A stretch of DNA of 64,000 nt, from contig JAITMD010000005.1 in assembly GCA_031277535.1 (NCBI GenBank), positions 362,458 to 426,457 on the forward strand, in the 5' to 3' direction. The stretch comes from Flavobacteriaceae bacterium (GTDB lineage Bacteria > Bacteroidota > Bacteroidia > Flavobacteriales > Flavobacteriaceae). A program made the position numbers and the translations under genes. Of this stretch, positions 10,101 through 19,400 are shown in pieces; the first letter of the stretch is position 1; each line of letters starts with the position of its first letter. The notes under the pieces are model-generated. The model saw only the letters and a program-made list of their open reading frames with translations. It had not been told where the DNA came from and did not search any database.

Positions 10101-10224
10101 AGGATATAAAAACCAATGGGATGGAAAAGATAAATCTGGAAAAGAATTACCTTCTGGAACATATTACTACATTATTGAAGCAAATGGAAAAACAAGAACA
10201 GGTTGGGTAGAAATCAATAGATAA
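4183..10224 (+). CDS. Giant secreted modular adhesin with T9SS type B (CHU_C) sorting domain
   Basis: 2013 residues. An N-terminal hydrophobic segment (LLVLFCILSIGAFAF) serves as signal peptide. About residues 48-1200 hold five fibronectin type III-like units, each opening with a Cys-x-x-Pro motif and carrying W-[EQ]-Y-[YF]-V and Y-[DE]-[FY]-Y-V-R-[ST]-x-C. The first four alternate with about 160-residue cleaved-adhesin/choice-of-anchor J-like domains (W.I.P.F.L...K.Y.L...Y). About 1205-1345 is a further beta domain. About 1360-1600 is a choice-of-anchor L domain (FDFIFASNEYGDF). Ig-like modules follow, and residues 1932-2013 are the gliding-motility-type C-terminal domain (GFSPNGDGINDRFD, GTYYYIIE). 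Family knowledge says such proteins cross the outer membrane by type IX secretion and attach to the cell surface. The binding target is unknown. Confidence 0.88.
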   Translation: MNKQNKLLVLFCILSIGAFAFTLQNTFDEYRTIIKNYFANEVAFNTSNCIAPTDLKSKDIHTLDFTIYWQDQNNIEWQYYVQPLGGPLPDNTKATTTQSTSHMITVDNLGNTITSNTVYEFYVRSKCATGYSDWVGPVTLQTKCSPINTLPFTETFDTTTNSGVTPPLLQSNTIACWTTVTALKEYTQLSGASKVWKIQSNEAYYTKSSGSNDWLISPTFQLQAGKLYELSYDYKTGSYDATYEIMLSQNGTDISQFTTPPLQVKTTKTSTNYTNERHYINGNLGSINIGWHVITDDFARLYLNNVVIKEVNCASPTNINVFDIGTTDAKISFTENGNKNWEYYVTPLGAGSPTGSGSITTTSTITITRTNANGNNLQPNTNYSFYIRSNCGGGKTEAWIGPINFRTLCGPQAIPYFYGFNSDEDFSCWKVVDNNNDFDGYSRKWLPSKQEFYEGNQAMLYNHYEGPHDDYLITPSFDLDATKKYRLKFHYKTGSNRGTYSLKMAKNGAEINNFKTTLLTKKNISVNIWTEEKVIISGVSGIVNFAFHEDGGIGSSGMYVDNFFLEEIGCTDPTELKVTAIESGAATLSWVDPHGTTWEYFVQPYGRGLPKKAGTITSTKTAKVTTDYRGRALEPNSVYDYYVRTICGNGVTSDWTGPVAFTTGCSSLNLPLWEGFNSGSPTINCWTIVDGNGDVNGSGDGKWRKKDSGMYEGNGVMSFVVYDYVDAVNSDDWLITPTLNLTAGKTYRLKYRYSGSHYSSQGNKNAKFDVVASTKGTDPKDFTTFLLADQDYKTSGYQQKTIFITGMSGQVNFAWHAKGTGSINLSIDDVTIEEVVGCNEPTDLGVDKIEKDNANLFWLDNSNGKNWEYYVQQKGNSKPKTTDSGVKTSSKTTNKATKDAKGNPLKSNTDYEFYVRTVCGNGQNSIWTGPFVFITTCDVYSTPYFDGLNTDTGSDRCWELTKLDKSFYANTWDVIGSNMYEGDQVLKYNKYAFGDPGKADAWAITPAIKTTTDTYVLKYHYKTDVENNNSFEVKLASKGTAPTDFTTTLVAERIYKGEVYKEEVAFFTGVNGTVNIGWHATSELASTIYIDNIRVQKVENCAEPYALNISNTSATGFDVAWKQFGTVAAWEVIVVKAGEKPTATPIVTKTVTGTPATTITGLTAGKAYSVYIRSKCSTTDSKYSEWSGAQDAITLSTANDNCSGAINLPVNSNSECRQTVNGTFLGTTNSTVDIPTCHSNTGLKNDVWYEFTATATQHTLSIFNAKSLTLAKIPKINGALYDSNCNNLTATALQCFTYDVETAKNYIAFNNLTIGNKYLVRLGLENKTTETNIVYNLCLGTPSSILVSEAGTKYTVEKLINDVLVKSNCDLVSNIKWVTGTNFGENNGIGYFNSNNTSFKFNEGIILANNGVKYAEGPNQKDQGTDTKQWKGDNDLQTILHLNERYEGNYNATAIEFDFTPVVDSLKFDFIFASNEYGDFQCGVSDVFAFFLTDLTTDDMTNLAVVPNTSTPVSVTTIRDRKYAPTQMCGSSNEEYFDRLFGLHGELPATSPTNFTGMTVPMTAKSKVIPGRKYHIKMVIADYADTRGSSAIFLKAGSFNIGNLDLGQDLTVENGTAICYEETRTIQSGIDANVEGVVINWFKDGKAINGANKATLDVKEAGTYKVVAKYGEVKCEVFGEIKVEMFPTIHDIVQKPATIEVCRNVIGGTQIIDLTQVEEAMFKRTTKANYKTTYYVGAKDGQKIVDPAKYQSDNKTKEIFILVEDIRTGCTEYFSFQTKAVQGTTPTKPQDVIACDSYVLPSIKTNEKYFSQAGGKGTSFEVGAVLKAGNYTLYLLSDNGNGCYEEVSFSIKITEKPRLQEVEDIALECSYYTLPNLLANNKYFVKVNGKLIEVKAGTTIYESGTVVYVVAESPDAVCKEETSFTITYLDCPIPKGFSPNGDGINDRFDLSSHGVSSLKIFNRNGVNVYSFDRGYKNQWDGKDKSGKELPSGTYYYIIEANGKTRTGWVEINR

Positions 10225-10241
10225 CCCATCCTTATTAATAG

Positions 10242-10277
10242 AAAAAGGACACAGCAAATATGTTGTGTCCTTTTTTT
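10242..10277. terminator. Shared terminator between the adhesin gene and the Sus-like locus
   Basis: A 15-bp stem (one G-T pair) with a 4-base loop and A/T tracts on both sides serves the two convergent transcripts. Confidence 0.9.
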
Positions 10278-10282
10278 GTCTA

Positions 10283-11500
10283 TTACTTTTTATAATTTAC
10301 TGGATTAATTCTAACCTGTTTTAAATGATCTGGTAATTCAACAAAATATCCTGATTGGTAAGGATTGTGTTCTTTTGAAAAAAAGTCTGTTGAAATAACT
10401 TGTGCTCCACTTGAAAAGGCAGCTTTAGCTCTTGTAAAATCATTTACCTTTGCTTCATATGTATCTATATCAGATCTTGTTCTTACCAAATACCCCTGAC
10501 GCACAAAATCTTTTATCTCTTCTTGACGCACTATTGCATTATCCAAAAGTAAAAAAGCTCCATAAGTATCAGTTGGTTTAGATTGAACAAACATAATTCT
10601 TTTCTCTAAGTTAGGTCTATTCTTAACATATACTGGTTCTTCTTGATTGACTCCGCCTGTAGAAGGAAGAAGCATAAATAACATTTTACCTCTTGATGCT
10701 GATAAAAGTGGCCAATTATTATTTAATACAGCCTCTTTTAATGTTTTATAATTCCCTCTTACATCATCTGGTGTAATTAATTTTTCTCTACCAATACTAT
10801 TTACTATTTCTTGATCCAACAGATCAAATGCTGTTTCATCATACTTTAATACTTCTGTAGAGTTTTTAAATAACGGCCAATTTGCATCTTTTGCTTCTAT
10901 CATAATAAACAAAGGAATGTGCTCAGGATTGGACTCAGACCAATTTTTGATTTGTTGTAATGCTAATTTTAATGTAGGGTATTTTGATCTAAAATCAATA
11001 TCTGCCATATGCAATACTTTAAATCCTGATTTATCTAAATCTGTTGTATTATGAGGTGCTAAATTATTTACTCCAACACTCTTTAAATACTCATAACCTG
11101 CGGGTTTATTAAATCTATTTCCTGTAGGATCATAATAAACATCTAATTCTAAACTTCTCAAGCCATAATCTAACTGCTCGTTAAAAGAAGGGTGGTCATA
11201 CATCAAACTTTCTTTAAAACTAATTGTATTGGGATGATATTCTTTAAAAAACTCTAATTGTTCTTTACTCATTCCTTCAAACATTTTTCCTTTGGACTGA
11301 TCTATTATTTTTGATACATACTCTATCAAATTAGGATCTACTGGTTGTGCATAACTATTGTGCGTTCCTAAAACTTGTATTTGATTGATTTTTAAATTAG
11401 ATGGTAACTTACTATCTTGTTTAGGTTTTACTTGACTATAAAGGGCAAGAGAAAACAATAGCCCTCCTACCACACAATATCTTTTTAAATACTTATTCAT
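10283..11500 (-). CDS. Secreted Ca2+-dependent phosphoinositide phospholipase C-like enzyme
   Basis: 405 residues with a signal peptide (VVGGLLFSLALYSQ). It matches the PI-PLC fold of the bacterial Ca2+-dependent group: VLGTHNSY (catalytic His47 type), YGLRSLELDVYYD with acidic metal ligands, then KVLHMADIDF and IPLFIMIEAKD. Members cleave phosphatidylinositol-type headgroups; whether this one acts on GPI anchors or phosphoinositides is not visible. The start ATG overlaps the GH92 stop by 8 bases, making it the last gene of the locus. Its coupling to a mannosidase suggests a mannosylated inositol-lipid substrate, which is inference. Confidence 0.75.
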   Translation of the reverse strand: MNKYLKRYCVVGGLLFSLALYSQVKPKQDSKLPSNLKINQIQVLGTHNSYAQPVDPNLIEYVSKIIDQSKGKMFEGMSKEQLEFFKEYHPNTISFKESLMYDHPSFNEQLDYGLRSLELDVYYDPTGNRFNKPAGYEYLKSVGVNNLAPHNTTDLDKSGFKVLHMADIDFRSKYPTLKLALQQIKNWSESNPEHIPLFIMIEAKDANWPLFKNSTEVLKYDETAFDLLDQEIVNSIGREKLITPDDVRGNYKTLKEAVLNNNWPLLSASRGKMLFMLLPSTGGVNQEEPVYVKNRPNLEKRIMFVQSKPTDTYGAFLLLDNAIVRQEEIKDFVRQGYLVRTRSDIDTYEAKVNDFTRAKAAFSSGAQVISTDFFSKEHNPYQSGYFVELPDHLKQVRINPVNYKK

Positions 11501-13535
11501 TTTCTTCTATATTAGAAATCCAAACAGGCTCTTTAGGCCATTGTTTATTTGGGTTATTATTTGTTTTAAATGTTATCTGTGAACTTTGTAGTAATTTTTT
11601 ATAGGATATATAGTTTTTTTCATACTCTTTACCTCCTATCTGTACATCATCAATATAGGTTAATCGATTAGCATTTGTTATTTTTAAAAAAGTATTATTT
11701 TCTTTTCTAATGCTTAGTTGGCTAAATAGTGGAGCATTCCAATAAAACTTATCAGAACCTACATTTACAGCACTTAATCCCATGCTTCTCAACACAAACC
11801 AAGCAGACATTGTACCTAAATCATCATCCATTGTTCGCAAAAAAGCTTGTGGTTCATTCTTGTATATTCTTCCAATATAAGGATCAATACCTCTACTATT
11901 ATCATTGAAGTAGTATTGTATAGACTCTCCTATTAACAATTTATGGATTAGTGCCTGACTCTTATATGGATTAGCTGTTGCATTGTACAAATTTGAAGTC
12001 TGAAGATCAGGTTGATTTGCATGATTGTAATAATGCTGGTTAAAAAACAAATCTAATTGATTTTCAAAGTCTTGTAAAGAGCCATTTAATTCTATTAACC
12101 CTTTTATGTCAAAAGGAACAAACCAACGGTATTGCCATATTGTTCCTTGATACAATCCTCTTGCCTGCATAACATCAACATCTTTAGTTGTAATATCTTT
12201 AAAATCTTTTACCCAATAAGACTTATATTCACTTGCTTTTTGTTTATAGTACATTGCTCGTTCTGTGTCTCCACTTTTTTTCAATACTTCACTTAGGGCC
12301 CATAAATCATAAGAAGACTCTAATGCTTTATCAGGTGTGGAAAAATCGAGATGCTCAGCCTCACTAATCAAATCTTGTTTTATGCTATCAATTGGTAATT
12401 TAATTCCTTTATTCATTGCATCTGCTAATACAACTATTGCATGTTCTGTTCTAACCGTAGGAGCAGGTTCATAGATGGTTGCAAAATTATTTTTACCATG
12501 CGGATATAAATTAGCTATAGATTGAACAACATCTTGATAAACTTCTGGATAAAGTATAGAATACAGAGGAATAATTTCTCTGTAATTATCCCATAATGCC
12601 CATCCATGATAAACCTTAAATGTTGCTTTTTTCTGTTGCCCATTAATTGCTCTATAACTTCCATCCTCTTCTGAAATAACGAATGGTGCTTGTAGCGTTC
12701 TATAAAGCAAAGAGTAAAACAAATTGACTCTCTCTTGATCTGGATCACTAATATCTACTCTTGATAGTAATTCGTTCCACTTTGTATCTGCTTGATGTTT
12801 TACCTCATCAAATGAAAGATTATTTTGAGTTCTCTGTTTAGCATAGCTTTCTGATACAGAAGAAAAACCAATTCTAACTTCTGGTGTCTTTGTTACAAAA
12901 TCAACAATAAAATCATACTTTCCTACCTGTTCTATATGTGATCCTTTTCCGAAATCAATATAAAAGTAGAAATGATATACCCCAGCCATACAAGTCGTCT
13001 TACTACTTATTTTTCCTTGGATAACCTGTCCTTTAATTTGAAAATCGGCTTGTACAAAAGCATTTTGAGTAGCTTTTGACAAATCTAAATAGACTTGAGG
13101 TTTTTCTACAAAATGATATTGATGAATTCCAAAATTGTGCAACACAGTATAATCTGCTTGAATCTTATTAGCTAACTCAATGTGATAATATCCTGGTGAA
13201 CCTTTCTCTTTCTCTTTTATTAGTTCTGTATCAATGTTACTACCTACAATAGGTTTTATCAAAATATTTCCTCCACTCCCCTTGCAACCTACCCCTTGAA
13301 GCATTGTATGTGTTACTCCTTTAAATTCTTTAGCCTTGTATTCATATCCTGTATGAGTAAAAGGATAAGACTGTGGTGAAATACATAACATACTAAAGGG
13401 ATAAGAAGCTCCTGGAGATAATTGTCCATAATCTCCAGAAGTTCCTAAAAAAACATTTACTCTATCACTTTTCTTATCTTGAGTGTAAGCTAATTGTACC
13501 AGAATAATAAAACAGATTAAAATAACCTTCCTCAT
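11493..13535 (-). CDS. Secreted GH92 alpha-mannosidase
   Basis: 680 residues from the ATG at 13535; a longer reading would start at a TTG four codons upstream, inside the previous gene. Signal peptide VILICFIILVQLAYTQ. GH92 features: VNVFLGTSGDYGQLSPGA near the start, GYEYKAKEFKGVTHT, HGWALWDNYREIIPLYSILYP in the (alpha/alpha)6 part, and MDDDLGTMSAWFVLRSMGL near the end. GH92 enzymes are Ca2+-dependent exo-acting alpha-mannosidases, mostly alpha-1,2. It is somewhat shorter than the usual 720-770 residues. Its stop overlaps the PI-PLC start, and one base separates it from the YdcF-like gene. Linkage specificity cannot be read from the sequence. Confidence 0.87.
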   Translation of the reverse strand: MRKVILICFIILVQLAYTQDKKSDRVNVFLGTSGDYGQLSPGASYPFSMLCISPQSYPFTHTGYEYKAKEFKGVTHTMLQGVGCKGSGGNILIKPIVGSNIDTELIKEKEKGSPGYYHIELANKIQADYTVLHNFGIHQYHFVEKPQVYLDLSKATQNAFVQADFQIKGQVIQGKISSKTTCMAGVYHFYFYIDFGKGSHIEQVGKYDFIVDFVTKTPEVRIGFSSVSESYAKQRTQNNLSFDEVKHQADTKWNELLSRVDISDPDQERVNLFYSLLYRTLQAPFVISEEDGSYRAINGQQKKATFKVYHGWALWDNYREIIPLYSILYPEVYQDVVQSIANLYPHGKNNFATIYEPAPTVRTEHAIVVLADAMNKGIKLPIDSIKQDLISEAEHLDFSTPDKALESSYDLWALSEVLKKSGDTERAMYYKQKASEYKSYWVKDFKDITTKDVDVMQARGLYQGTIWQYRWFVPFDIKGLIELNGSLQDFENQLDLFFNQHYYNHANQPDLQTSNLYNATANPYKSQALIHKLLIGESIQYYFNDNSRGIDPYIGRIYKNEPQAFLRTMDDDLGTMSAWFVLRSMGLSAVNVGSDKFYWNAPLFSQLSIRKENNTFLKITNANRLTYIDDVQIGGKEYEKNYISYKKLLQSSQITFKTNNNPNKQWPKEPVWISNIEENE

Positions 13536-13536
13536 G

Positions 13537-14775
13537 CTATGGATCAAGTGGCTCTAAAGGGTTCACTTGTAACATCAACTCTGAAGGATAAAAATCTAAT
13601 AATCCTCCTGGCTTTTGTCTCGTAATCTCTCCTGGTAGATAACCTAATTCACGTAAAAACCGTTCACCAAACTTTTTATCTGCTATTGAATCAATATGTA
13701 ACTCATAGGATACAATCATACTTTTCTGCTTGATATCAAAACCATAGTCTAACATTAACCGTGTGGCATTTCGAAGATTTGTAGTTGTATGTCTCGCATA
13801 AGGTTCTATAATAATAGCCTCTTCAGGAATAGCATAAATAGACATCAACTCTTTCTTCATTTCTATCGCTTCACAAGTTTGTGTACGGTTAGGATGTACA
13901 TGGCCTCCTGACACAATAATAAATGGTGCTTTCTTTTGTTTGTATTGCTCTACAGCAATCTTTAGATTTAGTTTACCTAAAGCACCTAATGGGTCTCTAT
14001 AATTTTCTGGTCCATCACCCAACACAATCAAAGCATTATATTCATACTTTTTGAAATCTACTGTTTTTAAATATGCTATTGCTTTTTGATTGTATTGTAG
14101 TGCTAAAGGTTCATATCGAATTGCTTCGTCACGATGATTCATATACATAAGATATAAGGCATAATCTAACATAGGTTCAAAAAAAGAGTTCTTTTTATAC
14201 TCATTTTCTACCGTTAGATGTTTTGCCCAAAACAAAGCAGCTCCTTTAAAATACAATGAATTTTTATCATATGAAATGGAATCTATGTTAGGATAAAATG
14301 GTTTCTCTCCTAAACCATATACTTTCAATGTATGATTAATTCCTTCTAAGTTCAACTGAACTACTTTAGATACAAACTGTTCATCTGATGCTGCTTGATA
14401 ATTAATATACTTCTTTGACTTTTTAAGCGTTGCGAAAAAAGTTTCAATTACTTTATTCTGTTTCCTTAACACAATAAACTCTTTTGATATAGCATCTATC
14501 TCATTACTTGTAAAAAGATAAGCACCAATAATATCTTGTAACTCTGCGAAAGGTTTAGCATTCACAAATGAAGTAATTTGCGTTATCTTTTGTGTTTTAA
14601 GGTCTTCAAAGACTTTACTCTTATTTAATACATCTACTATTTGTTGCTGTTTTGTTAGTTGATCTAAAAAATAAAAATTACTATTCTTTAAAAGAGTTAC
14701 ACTCTTATTCTGATTTTGTTGCCCATAAGTAATTATAGAACAAGTTAATAGAAAACCTATAATAAGTTTTTTCAT
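13537..14775 (-). CDS. Secreted YdcF/SanA-like (DUF218) protein
   Basis: 412 residues with a signal peptide (LIIGFLLTCSIITYG). The C-terminal half (about 240-400) is a DUF218 domain: NALIVLGDGPENY, then PFIIVSGGHVHP, and IIIEPYARHTTTNLRNATRL. The N-terminal about 200 residues are helical and of unknown role. DUF218 proteins are linked to envelope functions, but the reaction is unknown. A protein of this type within a Sus-like locus is also seen in other Bacteroidota from general knowledge. It lies between susD (22-bp gap) and the GH92 gene (1-bp gap), so it is co-transcribed with both. Confidence 0.78.
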   Translation of the reverse strand: MKKLIIGFLLTCSIITYGQQNQNKSVTLLKNSNFYFLDQLTKQQQIVDVLNKSKVFEDLKTQKITQITSFVNAKPFAELQDIIGAYLFTSNEIDAISKEFIVLRKQNKVIETFFATLKKSKKYINYQAASDEQFVSKVVQLNLEGINHTLKVYGLGEKPFYPNIDSISYDKNSLYFKGAALFWAKHLTVENEYKKNSFFEPMLDYALYLMYMNHRDEAIRYEPLALQYNQKAIAYLKTVDFKKYEYNALIVLGDGPENYRDPLGALGKLNLKIAVEQYKQKKAPFIIVSGGHVHPNRTQTCEAIEMKKELMSIYAIPEEAIIIEPYARHTTTNLRNATRLMLDYGFDIKQKSMIVSYELHIDSIADKKFGERFLRELGYLPGEITRQKPGGLLDFYPSELMLQVNPLEPLDP

Positions 14776-14797
14776 TACATATTTACTTTAGAATCAA

Positions 14798-16474
14798 TTA
14801 ATAATTTGGATTTTGTTCTACTTTAGAAGTTGCACCATCAACATAGCGTTGAGGAATAGGGAAATATTCATTCTTCCCTTTTGTAAAGTGTGCATTAGTT
14901 AAAAAAGAACGTTTTTTTCTTTCTGCTATTAAGTATTCTGTATTAATAACTTCATCTGCTACTCCCCAACGAACTAAATTGAAGAACCTCTCCCCTTCCA
15001 TAGCTAATTCTAATCTACTTTCCAAATACACAGCCTCTCTTGCCTTTTGAATATTATCCCATGGCATATCATACAACTCTATCTTATAATTTGCTGCATA
15101 AGATTTTTTGTCCAATGTCATAACATATTTAGAATTTTTAGCTCTTTCTCTTATAACATTTACAATACGTCGTGCCTCTTCTAAGTTTCCTAACTCAACA
15201 GCCGCTTCAGCTCTCCATAATAGTACTTCAGCATAACGAATAATATAATAATTCAAGGCAGACACATAAGGCCATGTACTTCCATAATAAGATGATTTTG
15301 CTGATACAATTCTTTTCTTTGGCGCATAAGGTCCATACGTTGCTAAATCTCTTGCCCAAGAAGCTTCATATACCACTCCTAAATCTTTATATGTAATTCC
15401 TGGACGCCCTACTGTATAATCAAGTCTTGGATCTACAAAATCTTGTACTGTAACATCTATATTATCAGTTACAGGCAAACCATTAGCATCTGTTTTAAAC
15501 GCATTTACCAAGTTCTGAGAAGGTCTATGGAAACCATATTGAGGATAAAACGGTCCACCAGGTGCAGATAAACGATCTCCAATACTTCCATTATAATTAT
15601 TAGGATCTCCATCATTAATTGAATGTTGTACTGCAAAAATAATCTCAGCATTATTATCATTCTCTGGTAAAAAAACATCTTCAAAATTAGTTAGCAGCTT
15701 ATATTTACTATTTACAATCTCTTCTGAGATAGTATAAGCTTCCTGCCACTTCTTTTGATAAACCATTACTTTCATTAAATAAGCCTTTGCTGCTGTACTT
15801 GTTGGTCTACCTACTTGTGCTTGGTTTAATGGTAATACATTAGCTGCATTCTTAAAATCTATTGCTATCTTTTGCCAAAGTTCTTCAGAAGAGAACTCTA
15901 CATTAGATCGATTATAATCTTCTACTTTAATGATAGTCTCATCAATATAAGGTATTTTATTATAGATCTTTTTTAATTCAAAATAGTAATGTCCTCTTAA
16001 GAAAAACAATTCTCCTTGTCTTTGTTTTTTAAGTTCTGGGTCAAATCCTGTAGAGGCATTCAGCAATCTCAAAGCATCATTTACTCTTTTAATTCCCTCA
16101 TATAATGCAGTCCATTTTCGTTCTACATCGATCATAGTTGGATCAGTCTGATACAATTCCATTCTATGTATTTGTCCCTGATCACCTGTTCCACCACCAC
16201 CTTTGTAAGCATCATCAGAAGTTACATCGCCAAAACTCCAATTTGATGCTGGTGAATTCATTGCATTAGATGCATTATCCATCTGTCCATTTAGCATTTT
16301 ATAAGCTCCGATAATCACTCTTTCCACATTTTTCGGATCGGTCATTTTATCAGGTGATACTTCCCCATAAGTTGTTTCATCTAAAAAGTCATTAGAACAT
16401 GAACTCCATACTCCTGCTACACTAACCATAACAAGAATGACTTTATATATTGTAGTTGACATATTTTTTTTCAT
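14798..16474 (-). CDS. SusD/RagB-family outer-membrane glycan-binding lipoprotein
   Basis: 558 residues. The lipoprotein signal ends VWSSC with Cys26 as the acylated residue; Met5 is an alternative start. TPR-like helices are visible: RHYYFELKKIYN-type motif (here LRGHYYFELKKIYNKIPY) and the C-terminal RWGVADEVINTEY and NPNY ending typical of SusD. It caps the SusC channel and captures the ligand. Eleven bases separate it from the SusC gene upstream. Sequence gives no ligand specificity. Confidence 0.93.
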   Translation of the reverse strand: MKKNMSTTIYKVILVMVSVAGVWSSCSNDFLDETTYGEVSPDKMTDPKNVERVIIGAYKMLNGQMDNASNAMNSPASNWSFGDVTSDDAYKGGGGTGDQGQIHRMELYQTDPTMIDVERKWTALYEGIKRVNDALRLLNASTGFDPELKKQRQGELFFLRGHYYFELKKIYNKIPYIDETIIKVEDYNRSNVEFSSEELWQKIAIDFKNAANVLPLNQAQVGRPTSTAAKAYLMKVMVYQKKWQEAYTISEEIVNSKYKLLTNFEDVFLPENDNNAEIIFAVQHSINDGDPNNYNGSIGDRLSAPGGPFYPQYGFHRPSQNLVNAFKTDANGLPVTDNIDVTVQDFVDPRLDYTVGRPGITYKDLGVVYEASWARDLATYGPYAPKKRIVSAKSSYYGSTWPYVSALNYYIIRYAEVLLWRAEAAVELGNLEEARRIVNVIRERAKNSKYVMTLDKKSYAANYKIELYDMPWDNIQKAREAVYLESRLELAMEGERFFNLVRWGVADEVINTEYLIAERKKRSFLTNAHFTKGKNEYFPIPQRYVDGATSKVEQNPNY

Positions 16475-16485
16475 TGTCTTTAATT

Positions 16486-19400
16486 TTAATAATTGATTGT
16501 TAAGCCCATAGAAAATGTACGTGCAGGAGGATATAATCCTCTATCCACTCCAATATCTAAGTTTTTATTACTTTTTGAATAGCTTTGAAGCCCTACTTCT
16601 GGAGTTAAACCACTATAAGGAGTAATGGTAAATACATTAGTAGCTTGTAGGTATACACGCATTTTTAAATCTTTGTGTATTTTCTCACCAAAAGAATACC
16701 CTAATTGCAAATTGTTTAGTTTAAAATAAGAACCATCTTCTACATAATAAGACGAAGGACGAATATTATTGTTTGTATCGTCTAAAGACAATCTTGGAAT
16801 AGACGCATTAGGGTTTTCAGGAGTCCAAGCTCCCAATACATCAGACGATTTATTGTAAGCAGATTGATTAAAGAAATGAGAATTATACTTTGTTAAATTA
16901 TAAATCTTGTTTCCAAAACTTCCATTAAAGAACATACTTAAATCAAAACCTCTATATTTTAAATCAATATTAAAACCTATTATAAAATCAGGATGAGGAG
17001 AACCTATAAATGTTCTGTCATTATCATCAATTATTCCATCATTATTTACGTCTCTAAAAATTAGATCTCCAGGTTTAGCATTAGGTTGTAATTTATACTG
17101 ATCTATTTGCTCTTGACTTTTAAAAATCCCATCATTTACGTATCCATAAAACGATCCAATTGGCTGACCAATAGCAGATCTTGAGATCTCTTGCCCAAAA
17201 TTTACACTATGTAGAGAAGAAGAAGGAATTCCTAAATACTTTACTGAATTCAAAGCAGTTAACTCATTCTTGTAAGTTGTAAAATTAAAGCTTGTACTAT
17301 ATTGTAAATCCCCTATATGATCTTGATAGGCTAAGTTCAATTCTAATCCCTTATTACTCATTTCTCCATCATTTACCCACTGCCCATCACTTGTACCTCC
17401 ATAGGTTAAAGGCAAAGACTTATACACTAAAATATCTTTTGTTTTTTTGTTATATACGTCAGCTGTAATACTCAGTTTATCATTAAAAAAGCCTAAATCA
17501 ACTCCTAAAGACCCTTGTGTTGTAGTCTCCCATTTTAAATCTGGATTTGGTACTCTTGATTGTATTAACCCTGTCTCTGTAGAAGTTTGGTTTCCATTAA
17601 TATCGTAATTTGAGTTATAACTGTAACTTGAATAACTTTTAAGAGTAGAATAAGAAGGTACTTGTTGATTCCCCGTAATTCCCCAACCAGCTCGAAGTAA
17701 GAAAGAACTAAACGTTTCTCCAAAATCAAAAAACTTTTCTCTATCTATTCTCCATCCTAATGATACAGCAGGAAATGTATCCCATTTATGATTCGTCAAT
17801 CTTGAAGTACCATCTCTTCGCATAGTAACAGAAGCAATATACTTTCCATCATAATTATAATGTAATTTCCCAAAATAGGAATTCAATGACCATCCGTTAG
17901 CATTTCCAGAATTTAACTGATTGGTTGTCCCATAATCCAAAAACCAATAATTTGCATCTTCGTACATGAAGTTTTGTCGTGATGCAGAAAAACCTTCATA
18001 ATAATATTGAACACCTTCTTGTCCTAAAAGGACATCAAAATTATGTGCTCCTACTTGCTTTTTATAATTTAAAGTATTTGTAAATGTAAATTGATAATTA
18101 AAAGCATTTCTTGTAGAAAGAGAGTTTATTGGATTAATTACTAAAATCTCATTAAACTTAGGAGAAAAATTTCGTGCATTAATATTCACATAATCTAATC
18201 CGATAGAAGATCTAAAAGTAAAGTCACTCACTTTTACTTCTCCGAATAAATTTCCTAATAATCTTACTTCTTTCGTTTTATTCTCTTTGTTTCTACTTAG
18301 ACGTCCTCTTGGATTTTGAATATCATTTAAAGGGTTACCTGCAAACTCTCCTGCTTCATTATATATGGGTACAATTGAAGGGAACATAAAAGCATTGTAA
18401 ACAATAGACCCTAAAGCAGCATTAGTTCCTATTCCTACATTTTCAGTATAAGAAGCATTCAAATTCTCTCCTACAGTTAAGATACCATCAAAAAAACGAT
18501 AATCAGAATTAAATCGTCCTGTAAATCTTTTGAAATAGGTATCTTTAATAATTCCTTCTTGATCAAAATAACCTAATGAAAAAAGCTGACTTGCATTTTC
18601 ACTACCTTTAGCAAGAGAAATATTATGTGATTGAATAGTAGCAGGATTAAAAATCTCTTTGACCCAATCTACATCACCACTTTTTATTGTTTTATCTTTT
18701 GTTAAATAGATAGGAACTATCGCTTGTGCTGAATTGCTACCATAGATATCATGTTTTGGCGTTACTCCATCATTTTTATAAGCTTGCCATAACATATCAC
18801 CATACTCTTGTGCACTTAACATTTTAGGTAGATTAAATGCATTTTGTACCCCTGTAAAACTATTCAGTTCAATAGACAACTTATCCTTTTTCCCTCCAGA
18901 TTTAGTAGTAATAACAATAACTCCATTGGCTGCTCTTGATCCATAAATTGATGAAGAAGCGGCATCTTTCAGCACTTGCATTGAAGCAATGTCATTTGTA
19001 TTGATTGAATTAAGTCCGTTAGCAACAGGTACACCATCAATAATAACTAAAGGTTCATTATTATTAATCGTACTAAATCCACGAATACGAATAGAGTTTC
19101 CTCCTCCAGGGCTATTTTCACTCATAACCTGTACTCCTGATGCTCTTCCTTGCAACATCTCTGCTACATCAGCTTTAGGAGTATTTTTAATATCAGCCAC
19201 ATTAATTGTAGCAATAGCAGCTGTAATATTTCTTTTACTCTCTGTTGTATATCCTGTAATTACTATTTCTTCTAAACTTCGTGTATCTTCTTCCAGAGTT
19301 ATAGTAACAAAATCTTGATTAGATATCTTTAATTCTTTTGAAAGATACCCCATGTATTCTACAACTAATAAACTTTCTTTATTGCGGTCAATTCCAATGT

